Part shown: positions 1 to 8,284 of the stretch, one piece after another | Layout: each line of letters begins with the position of its first letter | Position numbering within the stretch: the first letter of the stretch is position 1 | Source of the DNA: Caldivirga sp. UBA161 | Lineage (GTDB): Archaea; Thermoproteota; Thermoprotei; Thermoproteales; Thermocladiaceae | NCBI RefSeq assembly: GCF_002506515.1 | Contig: NZ_DAXS01000006.1 | Span: 23,977 to 58,013, forward strand | Length of the DNA: 34,037 bases | Direction of reading: 5' to 3' | The notes under the pieces: generated by a model | The model's database searches: none | Told to the model about the DNA's origin: nothing | What the model saw: the letters and a program-made list of their open reading frames with translations, nothing else | Translations under genes and position numbers: made by a program

Positions 1-26
1 AAAATATATTAGTAATCCAGCAGATT

Positions 27-1238
27 ATGGTGGATAAAGACACCTATATCGCAGTGCTAGCTGGGTTAGGTGGTTTTTCAGATGGCTTTGCACTATTACT
101 AGGTGGTGCCGCATTATTATCATTAAGCCAGTACTTCAAGTTAACTCCAGGAATTGAGGGATTAATAATATCAATACCATTCATAGGTTCAGTTATTGGT
201 TCATTAATCTTCGGTAGGTTATCAGACGTATTAGGTAGGAAAGCAATATTTCTGAATGTCTTAGTGTTCTTCGCCTTAGGTTCATTTATAAGTGCAGTGG
301 CCTATACTACATTACTCGTAATCATTGGTAGATTATTAGTGGGTATTGGAATAGGGGGTGATATACCATCTGGCGCCAGCCTAGTGGCTGAGTTATCTAA
401 TGAAAGTAGTAGAGGTAGGTTGATTTCCATACAGAGTATACTGTGGGGGCTTGGTGGTGCCATAGCGGCATTGATAGCATTACCATTACTTAACTTAACG
501 GGTATTGAGTCATGGAGGATAATGCTTGGGTTAGGTGCAATACCACCCCTCATAGTATTAGCCTTAAGGAGGGGTATAAATGAGAGCTGGGTATGGGAAA
601 TTAAGAGGAGAAGCAGCAATATTAGACTAAGTAATCGTAATAAATACGCATTAGTCTTAGCCTTCACTGCAGCATCATTGTTCACTTGGACATTCACCTT
701 AGCTATATTCGCTAATTACACACCCACCATATTAGTTAATACAATGAGTCTTAATAAGGCTATGGCGTTGCTTATAAGTGGGCTTCAGTGGATTGGCTTT
801 GTAATTGGTGGGTTAATTGTATTTAAGTACTGTGATAGGCTTGGTAGAAGGATACTTATAATACCTGCAACAGTGGGTGAGGCAATATTGCTTTATTTAT
901 CAGTAATAATGGTTAAGGATCCACTAGCATTATCACTAGCTTTAATAACACTGTGGGTACTAGGGGGCATTGGCTACATTGTAAACAGTATATATTCAGC
1001 GGAATTATTTCCTACACTACTTAGAGGGACATCAAGTGGCATCAGCTTCTCTGCAGGGAGGTTAGGTGGGTATATAAGTACACTTATATTGCCAATACTG
1101 CTTTTGAATGCTGGATTAAGTAAAATACTCCTAATTCTCGCAGTTATGATGACTCCATTAACTGTAGTATGTATGTTTACTGCACCACGTGGTGAGAACA
1201 GGAGTTTAGAGGAATTAGAGAAGGATTATTTTAAATAA
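27..1238 (+). CDS. MFS transporter, sugar/metabolite:H+ symporter type
   Basis: The 403-residue product is very hydrophobic, with about 12 predicted membrane segments, and belongs to the major facilitator superfamily. The loop between segments 2 and 3 carries the family signature GRLSDVLGRK. The second half has the related loop KYCDRLGRR, the expected duplication of the 6-helix unit. A segment near residues 105-117 (GRLLVGIGIGGDI) resembles the helix-4 signature of sugar-porter and metabolite:H+ symporters. It would act in the cytoplasmic membrane using the proton gradient; the substrate cannot be read from the sequence. The ATG at 27 has an A/T-rich stretch (1-11) upstream that could be its TATA box, but the window edge limits this. 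It faces the XPB gene convergently. The family call is firm; the substrate is unknown. Confidence 0.88.
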   Translation: MVDKDTYIAVLAGLGGFSDGFALLLGGAALLSLSQYFKLTPGIEGLIISIPFIGSVIGSLIFGRLSDVLGRKAIFLNVLVFFALGSFISAVAYTTLLVIIGRLLVGIGIGGDIPSGASLVAELSNESSRGRLISIQSILWGLGGAIAALIALPLLNLTGIESWRIMLGLGAIPPLIVLALRRGINESWVWEIKRRSSNIRLSNRNKYALVLAFTAASLFTWTFTLAIFANYTPTILVNTMSLNKAMALLISGLQWIGFVIGGLIVFKYCDRLGRRILIIPATVGEAILLYLSVIMVKDPLALSLALITLWVLGGIGYIVNSIYSAELFPTLLRGTSSGISFSAGRLGGYISTLILPILLLNAGLSKILLILAVMMTPLTVVCMFTAPRGENRSLEELEKDYFK

Positions 1239-1364
1239 CCTTAATCCCCTGGTTAACAATCCAAGAAAAATACCGTATTATTAATTAAGATACTTGAATC
1301 ACATGATCCATAAAGGGTGAAGTGAATACCTTGGAGTATAAATAATCAAGTTGAGGCGCATTTT

Positions 1365-4169
1365 TCATTTAACATACTTAAGCATACTTCCCTGCTCCTT
1401 AAGCTTACTAATTATAGCCTTAACCCTATTTAGGAGTAGGTTCAAGTCCCTTTCATCATACTTCCTACACTCCTTCTCATAAACCTCATCATCCGGATGC
1501 CTCTCATTACTTAATGCCTCCTCAATAGTGTTCTTGGCAATTATCTCATAAACCCTAGCCTCAACCTTACCCTCAGTCTGCCTAACCACACGCCCAATCC
1601 TCTGTATCATTTGCCTAGGTGAACCCGTTCCTGAAACCACTATGGCTACATCAGCGTCAGGTACATCAATACCCTCATCAAGCACCGTTGTGGTGACTAG
1701 TACCTTAACGTTACCTACCCTGAATCTCTCAAATATTTCATCCCTATTACTGGTCTTGGAGGTTATTAAAGCTACCTTAACCCCAAGCTCCTTCTTCAAC
1801 TCCTCATAAATCTCCTCAGCCTGCTCAATATACTGCGTAAACACTATGACTTTGCTCCCCAATGAGTACTCCAGTTTAGTTAATTGAATGGCCACAGGCA
1901 CCTTAGCCTTAGCCTGGGCTGCAGTGTTCCTAAGCATTATGGCGTTATCCTCCCCAATGGACTTATATTCCTTAACCTCATCTTCACTTAACTTAATGTA
2001 AATCCTGAAGTGCCTTATTGGAACCACTAGGCCTGCATGAACCATGTCTAGGTAGGTTGCCTTATGAACCACGCCACCGCTGGTTAAGTATATTAATTCC
2101 TCATTACCATCCTTCCTAGTTGGCGTTGCCGATAAGGCTAACCTATATGGTGCAGTTAACTTAAAGGCCACGTTCTTAAAGGTCTCAGCTGGAACATGAT
2201 GGCAATTATGCACCACTACTCCATTAGCTACGAAACTATGATCCTCCTCCACTTCGAGATCATACACAAATTCCGCACCTCCCTCATAACTAGTGTATAG
2301 GAGTGATGGTAATTGCGGTAAAGCGTAATGCTTAACACTATGCTTAGCCTCCTCTTCAATCATTACGTCAATGTATTTCTCATTACTGGGATAAGCCTTC
2401 CTATCCACTGGTGTATCGTTAAGTAGCCGTTGCTCAGTAATTAAACCGTTAAAACCGCCAGCAATATTATTAATCCTTACCTCATATATCTTACCCCTTC
2501 CCCACCCCAAAGGGTAAGGTTTACCATTCGCCACATCACTTTGAGTATTCTCATTAATTTTAAATGGTAAACTGAATGGGGGTGGAACTTGGTTATGCAC
2601 TTGTGGGCTTAATGCCTCATTATGCTGTGGGCTTCTGATGGAGGTTCCCCCATATTGCTTAGTTTCAATTACTTCCACATTAAGCACTTGTACAGGAGTA
2701 AAGAGTGTATTGCAATTATTGCATGGTGGTTCTTTAAGGCTTGAATCACTTAAAGCCCCCTCCTTTACATTCTGCACCTGTGCGTTATAGAAGTATAGTA
2801 CATCCCCCCTCTTTAGGGTTATTGCGGGTTTCCACCCATTCTTCGTAAGGACTAAGTGATCTTCAGTTAATGTTAATTCCCCCCTCTCGTGAGTAACCTT
2901 CACTAGCCTTTTTATGAGGGGTATTTTGAAGTATTTAGTTACACGCATGAAGCGCCCTTTATGCGTAAGCACCTTAATGGGTAGTTTCTTCTCCACAATT
3001 TCCCCTATGGGCATTAATCCCTTATCAGTAACAACTAGCGCATCATAGGGTAAGCATTCGTCGAAAACCGCTAAGTCGAATCTATCCCTAATGTCACTTA
3101 TGTACTTAACCGCTGAATTATATATGGCCACTGTTACATCCTTAATTTCATTAAAACCACCACCAAGCCTACCTGCCTCTATGCCTAGCATCCTCCTAAT
3201 CCTATCATGCCACTGATTCATTAATTCCTCCGTGACAACTAGGATTATTGTAGGTACTTTAACCGCTGCAATGGCTTTTAATGCAATAAATGTCTTGCCG
3301 CCGCCTGTTGGAATAACCACAGTCCCCTTATAGCCATTTTTAATCCACGCCTCCAATGCGTTTCTTTGGAAATCCAGTAGATTAACATCATCCTTAGGTA
3401 CTGTAATGGATCTAGGCTTCCACTCAGCCTCCCTAACAACGTAACCCAGCCTCCTCAGTAATGATGCTATGGTTTGTTTTTCAAATATAGGAAACCTAAT
3501 GACCCACTTGTCACCATCCCTGTATACGTCATCCTTACCTATAACTGGTATCTCGTATCTGTTCAAGTTACCCTTCTTATCAACAGTGTTGTAGGGTACC
3601 CTAATCTCCCTTAGGCTCTTAAGTAAGCCCTTAGCCAGGAAGTTTAAGGTTACCTTTCCATTATCCATGATGGCAAGCCTCCATTCAATCCTCCTACCGT
3701 AGGCTTCCCTTAGGGATTGATCATTAAGGAGTATTCTCATAGCCTCCTCAACAGTACCATTATCCTTAACCCCAAGTTTCTCCATAGCCTTACCCACAAG
3801 CTTAGTAACGTATTCATTGAAGGTCTCAGCCTCAATGTACTCGCTCTCCACCATGAGCTTAACAACGCAGGGTACGTTAACCCTATTACCCATTGCACAT
3901 TGCTTAAACTCCTCTGGAACCTTAGGAACCTTAACGGAAGCCTTCAGTAGCGGTTTAACGATTAATTCATACTCACTGGCGCTTAACCTAAGTAGTTCCC
4001 TAAGCTTCTCAAGGTCATTAATTCTACTTAATTTACCCACCCAGGTCGTATTAGCGGCATCCCACTTAAACCCCATTTTCTTCAACTCATCCTTAACCTT
4101 AACTACAGTTCCCCAGTTCCACTGCCTCTTAATTAATACATCATTAACATTAACCTTAAACTCCACCAC
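1365..4169 (-). CDS. XPB/Rad25-type DNA helicase interrupted by an in-frame intein
   Basis: This is a superfamily-2 3'-5' DNA helicase of the archaeal XPB (Rad25/Ssl2) family, expected to act in DNA repair or transcription-linked unwinding. The translation is 934 residues, of which 284 (372-655) are an intein, leaving an extein of about 650. Motif I is PTGGGKT (287-293). Motif II is DE (370-371) followed after splicing by CHH, giving DECHH. Motif III is LSATPT (679-684) and motif VI is QRIGRVVR (856-863). The N-terminal ~230 residues are the weakly conserved XPB front region. The start is a GTG; a TATA-like TTATAAA (4195-4201) lies 29 bp upstream on the minus strand. A gene for a zinc-ribbon membrane protein lies 46 bp upstream. 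Splicing must occur for an intact ATPase, because the insertion splits motif II. Confidence 0.93.
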   Translation of the reverse strand: MVEFKVNVNDVLIKRQWNWGTVVKVKDELKKMGFKWDAANTTWVGKLSRINDLEKLRELLRLSASEYELIVKPLLKASVKVPKVPEEFKQCAMGNRVNVPCVVKLMVESEYIEAETFNEYVTKLVGKAMEKLGVKDNGTVEEAMRILLNDQSLREAYGRRIEWRLAIMDNGKVTLNFLAKGLLKSLREIRVPYNTVDKKGNLNRYEIPVIGKDDVYRDGDKWVIRFPIFEKQTIASLLRRLGYVVREAEWKPRSITVPKDDVNLLDFQRNALEAWIKNGYKGTVVIPTGGGKTFIALKAIAAVKVPTIILVVTEELMNQWHDRIRRMLGIEAGRLGGGFNEIKDVTVAIYNSAVKYISDIRDRFDLAVFDECLPYDALVVTDKGLMPIGEIVEKKLPIKVLTHKGRFMRVTKYFKIPLIKRLVKVTHERGELTLTEDHLVLTKNGWKPAITLKRGDVLYFYNAQVQNVKEGALSDSSLKEPPCNNCNTLFTPVQVLNVEVIETKQYGGTSIRSPQHNEALSPQVHNQVPPPFSLPFKINENTQSDVANGKPYPLGWGRGKIYEVRINNIAGGFNGLITEQRLLNDTPVDRKAYPSNEKYIDVMIEEEAKHSVKHYALPQLPSLLYTSYEGGAEFVYDLEVEEDHSFVANGVVVHNCHHVPAETFKNVAFKLTAPYRLALSATPTRKDGNEELIYLTSGGVVHKATYLDMVHAGLVVPIRHFRIYIKLSEDEVKEYKSIGEDNAIMLRNTAAQAKAKVPVAIQLTKLEYSLGSKVIVFTQYIEQAEEIYEELKKELGVKVALITSKTSNRDEIFERFRVGNVKVLVTTTVLDEGIDVPDADVAIVVSGTGSPRQMIQRIGRVVRQTEGKVEARVYEIIAKNTIEEALSNERHPDDEVYEKECRKYDERDLNLLLNRVKAIISKLKEQGSMLKYVK
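2205..3056 (-). other. Intein (284 aa) in motif II of the XPB helicase
   Basis: In-frame protein-splicing element, helicase residues 372-655. The first residue is Cys (C372, beginning CLPYDALV, block A). Block B contains TEDH (435-438) before LVLTKNGW. The end has block F (VYDLEVEEDHSFVANG) and block G VVVHN, followed by extein Cys656. So the nucleophiles Cys1 and Cys+1, the block B Thr/His pair, the penultimate His and the terminal Asn are all present, consistent with a class 1 splicing-competent intein. Joining the flanks restores VFDE-CHHVP, an uninterrupted DECHH box. About 174 residues (461-634) separate the N- and C-terminal splicing blocks; I see no LAGLIDADG dodecapeptide in them. Activity is inferred from the residues, not demonstrated. 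Confidence 0.93.
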
Positions 4170-4215
4170 TGAGTAACCATTCCTAGGGCGTAAGTTATAA
4201 ACCTATGGTTACTGA

Positions 4216-5190
4216 TTATTCATATGCCTTCCTTAACTCATCCCAGGGAATCTTCCTACCACACTTGGGGCAGTACTCCCAGTCCTCGCTCAATAATGCG
4301 CCACAGTATGGGCACCTATACTCCCTCGGCTTCTCAGGTTCAGGTTCAGGGCGCTTAACCTCCTCAACCTTCACTTGGGCTTCAAGGTACTTACTCACGT
4401 ACTTCTCCCAAATACCCCTAGGATCCCTGGCGTATATTCTGAGTCTACGGTATGGTAAATTACTCATGGGCTTCTTAAGAACAATCTCCACGAACCTCCT
4501 CTTCTCATCAACCATTACACTATCAGCATCTAAGGGCGCCTTAAGTACATAAAGGTCATCAAATATTACTGCATCCTTATAGAAGGCAACGCTCTTAGTA
4601 GGTATGTAAGGCATGTTCTGCATCATTGAGGTATTTTGGCTCAAGTAGGGTAAGCCAGTGTACTTGGCTACGACGTAGAAGACGGCGAACCATATTCCAA
4701 ACATTATTAGGTAGGTTATGAAGTACCTTAGGAACACTGCAGTTGATTGAGCCATTGTTGTATTACCTAGTAATGCTGATATGACTTCAGCTATCTTGTT
4801 AAATAAGGTTGAGTAAACTAATAGTACCGCAACCAGTAGCACTATCATTATGCCCAGGTTAAGGAACATCTTCTTGCTTAAGGCCGAGTACTCCTTAGGT
4901 AACTCGTAATCCCTCTCCATGGCCTTCCTAATATCATCACCAGTTAACCTACTGAGGGCCTGCCTCCTCCTATACTGATCTCCCTCCCTCCTATTCCTTG
5001 AATATGACTTGTAGCCAGCGTAGGCTGATATGCCGAATATTAGTATGAAGTAGGCTATGAATAGGCCTATTGGCATCCAGTAATTCTTAATCACCTGCCC
5101 CCATGCGAAGAATGCTGCAAATGCAACTGGGGTAACTACCCAAAGTACATACATCATTGTCTTAGACGCCATTGTGTAAGACATAGCCAA
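4216..5190 (-). CDS. Four-helix membrane protein with C-terminal zinc ribbon, function unknown
   Basis: I do not recognise a characterised family. The 324-residue product has four hydrophobic segments, near residues 11-31, 36-60, 109-131 and 149-173. A hydrophilic domain (about 190-285) with beta-rich segments follows, then a Pro/Glu-rich hinge (PEPEPEKPRE) and a zinc ribbon with two CxxC knuckles (CPYCG and CPKCG, about 293-313). The ribbon would sit on one membrane face and could bind protein or nucleic acid. The first codon is TTG at 5190, with ATG alternatives at 5184 and 5172. A TATA-like TTTTAAAC (5211-5218) lies 25 bp upstream of the TTG. The XPB gene starts 46 bp downstream on the same strand, with a TATA-like box of its own. 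Confidence 0.75.
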   Translation of the reverse strand: MAMSYTMASKTMMYVLWVVTPVAFAAFFAWGQVIKNYWMPIGLFIAYFILIFGISAYAGYKSYSRNRREGDQYRRRQALSRLTGDDIRKAMERDYELPKEYSALSKKMFLNLGIMIVLLVAVLLVYSTLFNKIAEVISALLGNTTMAQSTAVFLRYFITYLIMFGIWFAVFYVVAKYTGLPYLSQNTSMMQNMPYIPTKSVAFYKDAVIFDDLYVLKAPLDADSVMVDEKRRFVEIVLKKPMSNLPYRRLRIYARDPRGIWEKYVSKYLEAQVKVEEVKRPEPEPEKPREYRCPYCGALLSEDWEYCPKCGRKIPWDELRKAYE

Positions 5191-5235
5191 CTACCATGTG
5201 TGTTATCTCGTTTTAAACTTTTCCACAAAATTAAC

Positions 5236-5703
5236 CTAATTATTTAAGCCACCTTTACTAAGCCTAACCACAACCCTGCGAAGTGCCTTAGCCTCCTCAG
5301 GAAAGTCACTTAGGCTAACGCCACCATTCTTAACAGCCTCCTCAACCCATGGGCAATCCTTAGAAACCACCACTTCACCGGTCCTTGGGTTAAACAATAA
5401 TGGGTACATTTTACAGGCAAGGGGCTTAACAGCATGTATTGTGCATAATTTACTCCCCCTATCATAGAATGGGCAGTAACCCAATATGACCCACCTATAC
5501 ATTGTAACACCATTAACCTTAACCTCCCTGAAGGTTAACTCAACCCCCCTCTCCTTAGCCAGCCTCCTAAGCCTCTTAACCTCATCACTAAACACTAAGG
5601 GCCCCTGCTCCTCACGCTCAAAGTAGCAGCAGCTGTCGCAATGAAGGCACGTGAACTTACCCACGCCAATACTCATGCAGTTTACCTTAATAAAGTAATT
5701 CAC
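5236..5703 (-). CDS. YkgJ-family cysteine-cluster protein (metal/Fe-S binding)
   Basis: The 155-residue product carries the YkgJ/UPF0153 cysteine pattern. Near the N terminus there is C19-x2-C22-x2-C25-C26, followed by C77 (YCPFY), C87 (LCTIH), C97 (ACKMYP) and C117 (DCPW). The segment IHAVKPLACKMYPLLF matches the family core IYexRPxxCRxyPf. The eight cysteines probably bind an iron-sulfur cluster or zinc; the biochemical role of the family is poorly defined. The start is GTG, supported by a TATA-like element (5725-5731) about 26 bp upstream. It is transcribed divergently from cysS, and the two TATA-like boxes lie only about 18 bp apart. Confidence 0.85.
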   Translation of the reverse strand: MNYFIKVNCMSIGVGKFTCLHCDSCCYFEREEQGPLVFSDEVKRLRRLAKERGVELTFREVKVNGVTMYRWVILGYCPFYDRGSKLCTIHAVKPLACKMYPLLFNPRTGEVVVSKDCPWVEEAVKNGGVSLSDFPEEAKALRRVVVRLSKGGLNN

Positions 5704-5720
5704 GTTAAGAAATCTAGTAT

Positions 5721-5752
5721 TCCCTTAAAAATAACGAGAAGAGTTTAAAATA
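5721..5752. promoter_or_regulatory. Divergent core promoters of the YkgJ-like gene and cysS
   Basis: The 72-bp gap between the divergent starts holds two TATA-like boxes. TTAAAAA (5725-5731) is read on the minus strand, 26 bp from the GTG at 5703. TTTAAAA (5744-5750) is read on the plus strand, 29 bp from the GTG at 5776. Their spacing to the start codons implies nearly leaderless mRNAs on both sides. The boxes are so close that the two initiation complexes would probably overlap. Confidence 0.6.
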
Positions 5753-5775
5753 GGCTTCGATTTCACTTAAAGCAG

Positions 5776-7278
5776 GTGGTGAAGAATTTGCCAACCATTA
5801 GTAAGGATAGGTATATAGGTGCCGTGGACCTACCAATAATGATATTCAACACCGCCACTAAGATGACTGAGCGGTTTAGGTTAATGAAGGCTGGGGTCGC
5901 TAGAGGATATGTATGTGGTTTAACACCTTATGATGAGGCGCACGTGGGTCATGCAAGGGTAGCGGTATTCTTTGACCTACTTAGAAGGTACCTAGAGTAC
6001 TTGGGTATTAATGTTAGGTTAGTCACTAATTTCACGGACATTGATGATAAGATAATTGAGGCTGCCAGAAAGGAGTTTGGGGATGATTTAATCAACCGCT
6101 GGTATGAGGTACCTTCAATGTACATTAAAAAGTACCTAGACTACATGGATGCACTCTACGTTAAGAGGGCGTACGCCTACCCTAAGGTTACTGAGAATGT
6201 GCAGGATATGGTTAAGTGGATTGATGAATTAGTGAGGAGGGGTAATGCTTATGTTGCTGATGGTTCAGTGTACTTTGATGTAACTAAGGTACCTAACTAC
6301 GGTGAATTCTCAGGGCAGAAGATTAATGAACTAATGGCTGGGGCTAGGGTTGAACCTGAGCCAGGTAAGAGGAATCCACTGGACTTCGCCCTCTGGAAGG
6401 CTTGGAAACCCAATGAACCCTGGTGGGATAGCCCATGGGGGCCTGGTAGGCCTGGATGGCACCTGGAGTGCGTTGTCATGTCCTCTAAGTACCTTGGAGT
6501 ACCCTTTGACTTCCACGGTGGTGGGCAGGACTTGGTGTTTCCCCACCATGAGAATGAGGTCGCCATAGCCAAGGTCTATTATGGGCTTAGGCTATTTGCA
6601 AGGTACTGGATACACGTTGGGCTAGTTAACATTGGTGGTGAGAAGATGAGTAAATCCCTTGGCAACATAATACCAATAGGTGATGTCCTCAGTAAGTATG
6701 ATGCGGAGGCAGTTAGATTATACTTCCTAAACACCCACTATAGGAAGCCCATTGACTTCAGCTTCAGCGGCATTGAAGCTATGGAAAACACCCTGAGGGG
6801 CATTTACGCAAGTTTCGATTACTTGATTCAATTAATGAATGAAGCCCCAGAGAAGGGGCCTAATGATGAGTCGGTGACTAACGATGCATTTAAATTCATG
6901 GCTAATTTCGAGGATGCACTTAACAACGACTTCAATACACCTGCAGCCATATCAGAGTTAATTAATTTAAGTAATTACATTAATTCAAGTATAGTTTACC
7001 AGCCTGAGAAGGTTTCCAAGTACTCTATCTCACAATTATTAAACATCCTATCATATATGGGTCAGGTACTGGGGGTGCTTAATAGGACTAGGGTTAATCC
7101 AGTCCTCGTTGATTTAATAAATACGTTAATTAAGGTTAGGCAGAGTTTAAGGGAGAGGAAGCTTTATGATGCCGCTGATTTAATTAGGGAGGAGTTGGGT
7201 AAGTTGGGTATTGTTTTAGGCGACTACGGTGGTAGGACTTACTGGTTCATTGATAGGGGTAAACTTAACCTACCTTAA
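5776..7278 (+). CDS. cysS: Cysteinyl-tRNA synthetase
   Basis: Class I aminoacyl-tRNA synthetase that charges tRNA-Cys in the cytoplasm. The 500 residues fit the family. The HIGH motif appears as HVGH (56-59) in AHVGHARVAVFFD, and the KMSKS loop is intact (290-294). The zinc-binding ligands that select cysteine are C47, C232, H257 and E261; the 25-residue C232-H257 gap and the +4 Glu match the E. coli enzyme pattern. The Rossmann domain is followed by the CP insertion and a helical anticodon-binding C-terminal domain. The start is a GTG-GTG pair at 5776/5779 placed about 29 bp after TTTAAAA. The 3' end overlaps the convergent small gene by 4 bp. Confidence 0.97.
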   Translation: MVKNLPTISKDRYIGAVDLPIMIFNTATKMTERFRLMKAGVARGYVCGLTPYDEAHVGHARVAVFFDLLRRYLEYLGINVRLVTNFTDIDDKIIEAARKEFGDDLINRWYEVPSMYIKKYLDYMDALYVKRAYAYPKVTENVQDMVKWIDELVRRGNAYVADGSVYFDVTKVPNYGEFSGQKINELMAGARVEPEPGKRNPLDFALWKAWKPNEPWWDSPWGPGRPGWHLECVVMSSKYLGVPFDFHGGGQDLVFPHHENEVAIAKVYYGLRLFARYWIHVGLVNIGGEKMSKSLGNIIPIGDVLSKYDAEAVRLYFLNTHYRKPIDFSFSGIEAMENTLRGIYASFDYLIQLMNEAPEKGPNDESVTNDAFKFMANFEDALNNDFNTPAAISELINLSNYINSSIVYQPEKVSKYSISQLLNILSYMGQVLGVLNRTRVNPVLVDLINTLIKVRQSLRERKLYDAADLIREELGKLGIVLGDYGGRTYWFIDRGKLNLP

Positions 7279-7529
7279 CCCTGGGTCTTCTCAAAAATCA
7301 GTAAGTCATCTGAGAATTTCACCACGCCCCTCCTTTGTAATTCCCAAAGAACATCAACAATCAGTGGCCTTAACCTAGCTTCATCCTCATCAGTAAGCCT
7401 ACTCCCCTTACTTAAATTAGCTATAATACTGTTAACGAAGTCAATTGTCCTAACCTTATCCCCAGGCTTAAGCCTACTTAACTCCTCATTAATAACCCTA
7501 CTGAGGGCCTCGAATTCATCACTAGGCAC
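7275..7529 (-). CDS. Small hypothetical protein, possibly winged-helix-like
   Basis: A short, charged, helix-rich protein that I do not recognise. Its end, about 84-91 residues from the start, reads VDVLWELQRRGVVKFSDD. A helix followed by a GVVKF-like strand resembles the wing region of small winged-helix proteins, but this is weak. The frame opens at a TTG (7550). A TATA-like TTTAATAAT (7551-7559) lies right against that TTG and 26 bp from the in-frame GTG at 7529, so I chose the GTG. It overlaps the end of cysS by 4 bp (convergent) and is divergent from the MTHFR-like gene. The gene is probably real, given its composition and promoter. Confidence 0.6.
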   Translation of the reverse strand: MPSDEFEALSRVINEELSRLKPGDKVRTIDFVNSIIANLSKGSRLTDEDEARLRPLIVDVLWELQRRGVVKFSDDLLIFEKTQG

Positions 7530-7598
7530 TAGCCTACTGCAGCTCCTCAATTTAATAATCTAACTCAGGGACATATTTTTAAACGCAAATTAACCGCA

Positions 7599-8282
7599 AT
7601 GGCAATGCATTACTACGCCGAGGTTCACCCCAGGGTTAGCGGGAACTTAGCCTTCATAAGGGGATTAGGGGTGTATGATGGATTCAATATACCTGATTCA
7701 CCCCTTGGTGAACCAGCACCATTACCATTAGTGGCAGCCTGCCTCATTAGGAGGGTTCATGATGATAAGAGGATTATGGTTAATCAAAGGCTACTGGATA
7801 TTAATGAACTCCACTTGATCTCAATAGCTCAAGGTGCCTTAATGATTAATGCTGACTTAGTGTTAACCAGGGGGGATAGGCCTAGGATTGGTAAGGAGGT
7901 GGGTTACTTGACTTCAGAGGATGCCCTTAGGTTACTTAAGGGGAGGGTTAAGGGTGTTAGGGTTGGGTTAATGTTAAGTATGAGGTATGGTAAGGAACTT
8001 ATTGATGACAGGATGAGGAGTGGGGCTGATTTTTACCTAGTCCTTAGGTTAAGTAACCCAGTTGAATTAAGGGGATTAGACGCCAGTAGGCTAATACCGT
8101 ACGTGCTTGTTGAGACTGAGAGGAATAGTAAGGTGATTAATAGGATTAATCAACCGCACTTCAAATTAAGCGAATTAGGGGAATTGCTCAGTGGCCTTAG
8201 GGAGATTGGTGTTGAGGGTGTATTACTATCAGCACCGGGGGATCATGAGGCTTTAATTAATTTAACAAGGTACTTCACCTAA
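7599..8282 (+). CDS. Short MTHFR-like TIM-barrel protein
   Basis: The 227-residue product resembles the methylenetetrahydrofolate reductase (MetF) superfamily. It opens with AEVHPRVSG, in place of the family EFFPP strand. GFNIPDSPLGEP follows, resembling the VNVTDxPLGxPR segment of MTHFR-related proteins, and then VLTRGDRPRIG, corresponding to the xLxLRGDxP loop that contacts the folate/flavin. At 227 residues it is shorter than the usual ~290, and the C-terminal strands seem compressed. Reduction of a C1 carrier is therefore only inferred. A TATA-like ATTTTTAAA (7573-7581) precedes the ATG at 7599, with a second in-frame ATG at 7605. The gene ends 2 bp from the convergent Lrp-type gene. Confidence 0.6.
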   Translation: MAMHYYAEVHPRVSGNLAFIRGLGVYDGFNIPDSPLGEPAPLPLVAACLIRRVHDDKRIMVNQRLLDINELHLISIAQGALMINADLVLTRGDRPRIGKEVGYLTSEDALRLLKGRVKGVRVGLMLSMRYGKELIDDRMRSGADFYLVLRLSNPVELRGLDASRLIPYVLVETERNSKVINRINQPHFKLSELGELLSGLREIGVEGVLLSAPGDHEALINLTRYFT

Positions 8283-8284
8283 CA

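Noticed and set aside
2265..2789. LAGLIDADG homing endonuclease in the intein
   Set aside because: I looked for the dodecapeptide pair and saw none. The CNNC and HN pairs are too few to claim an HNH domain.
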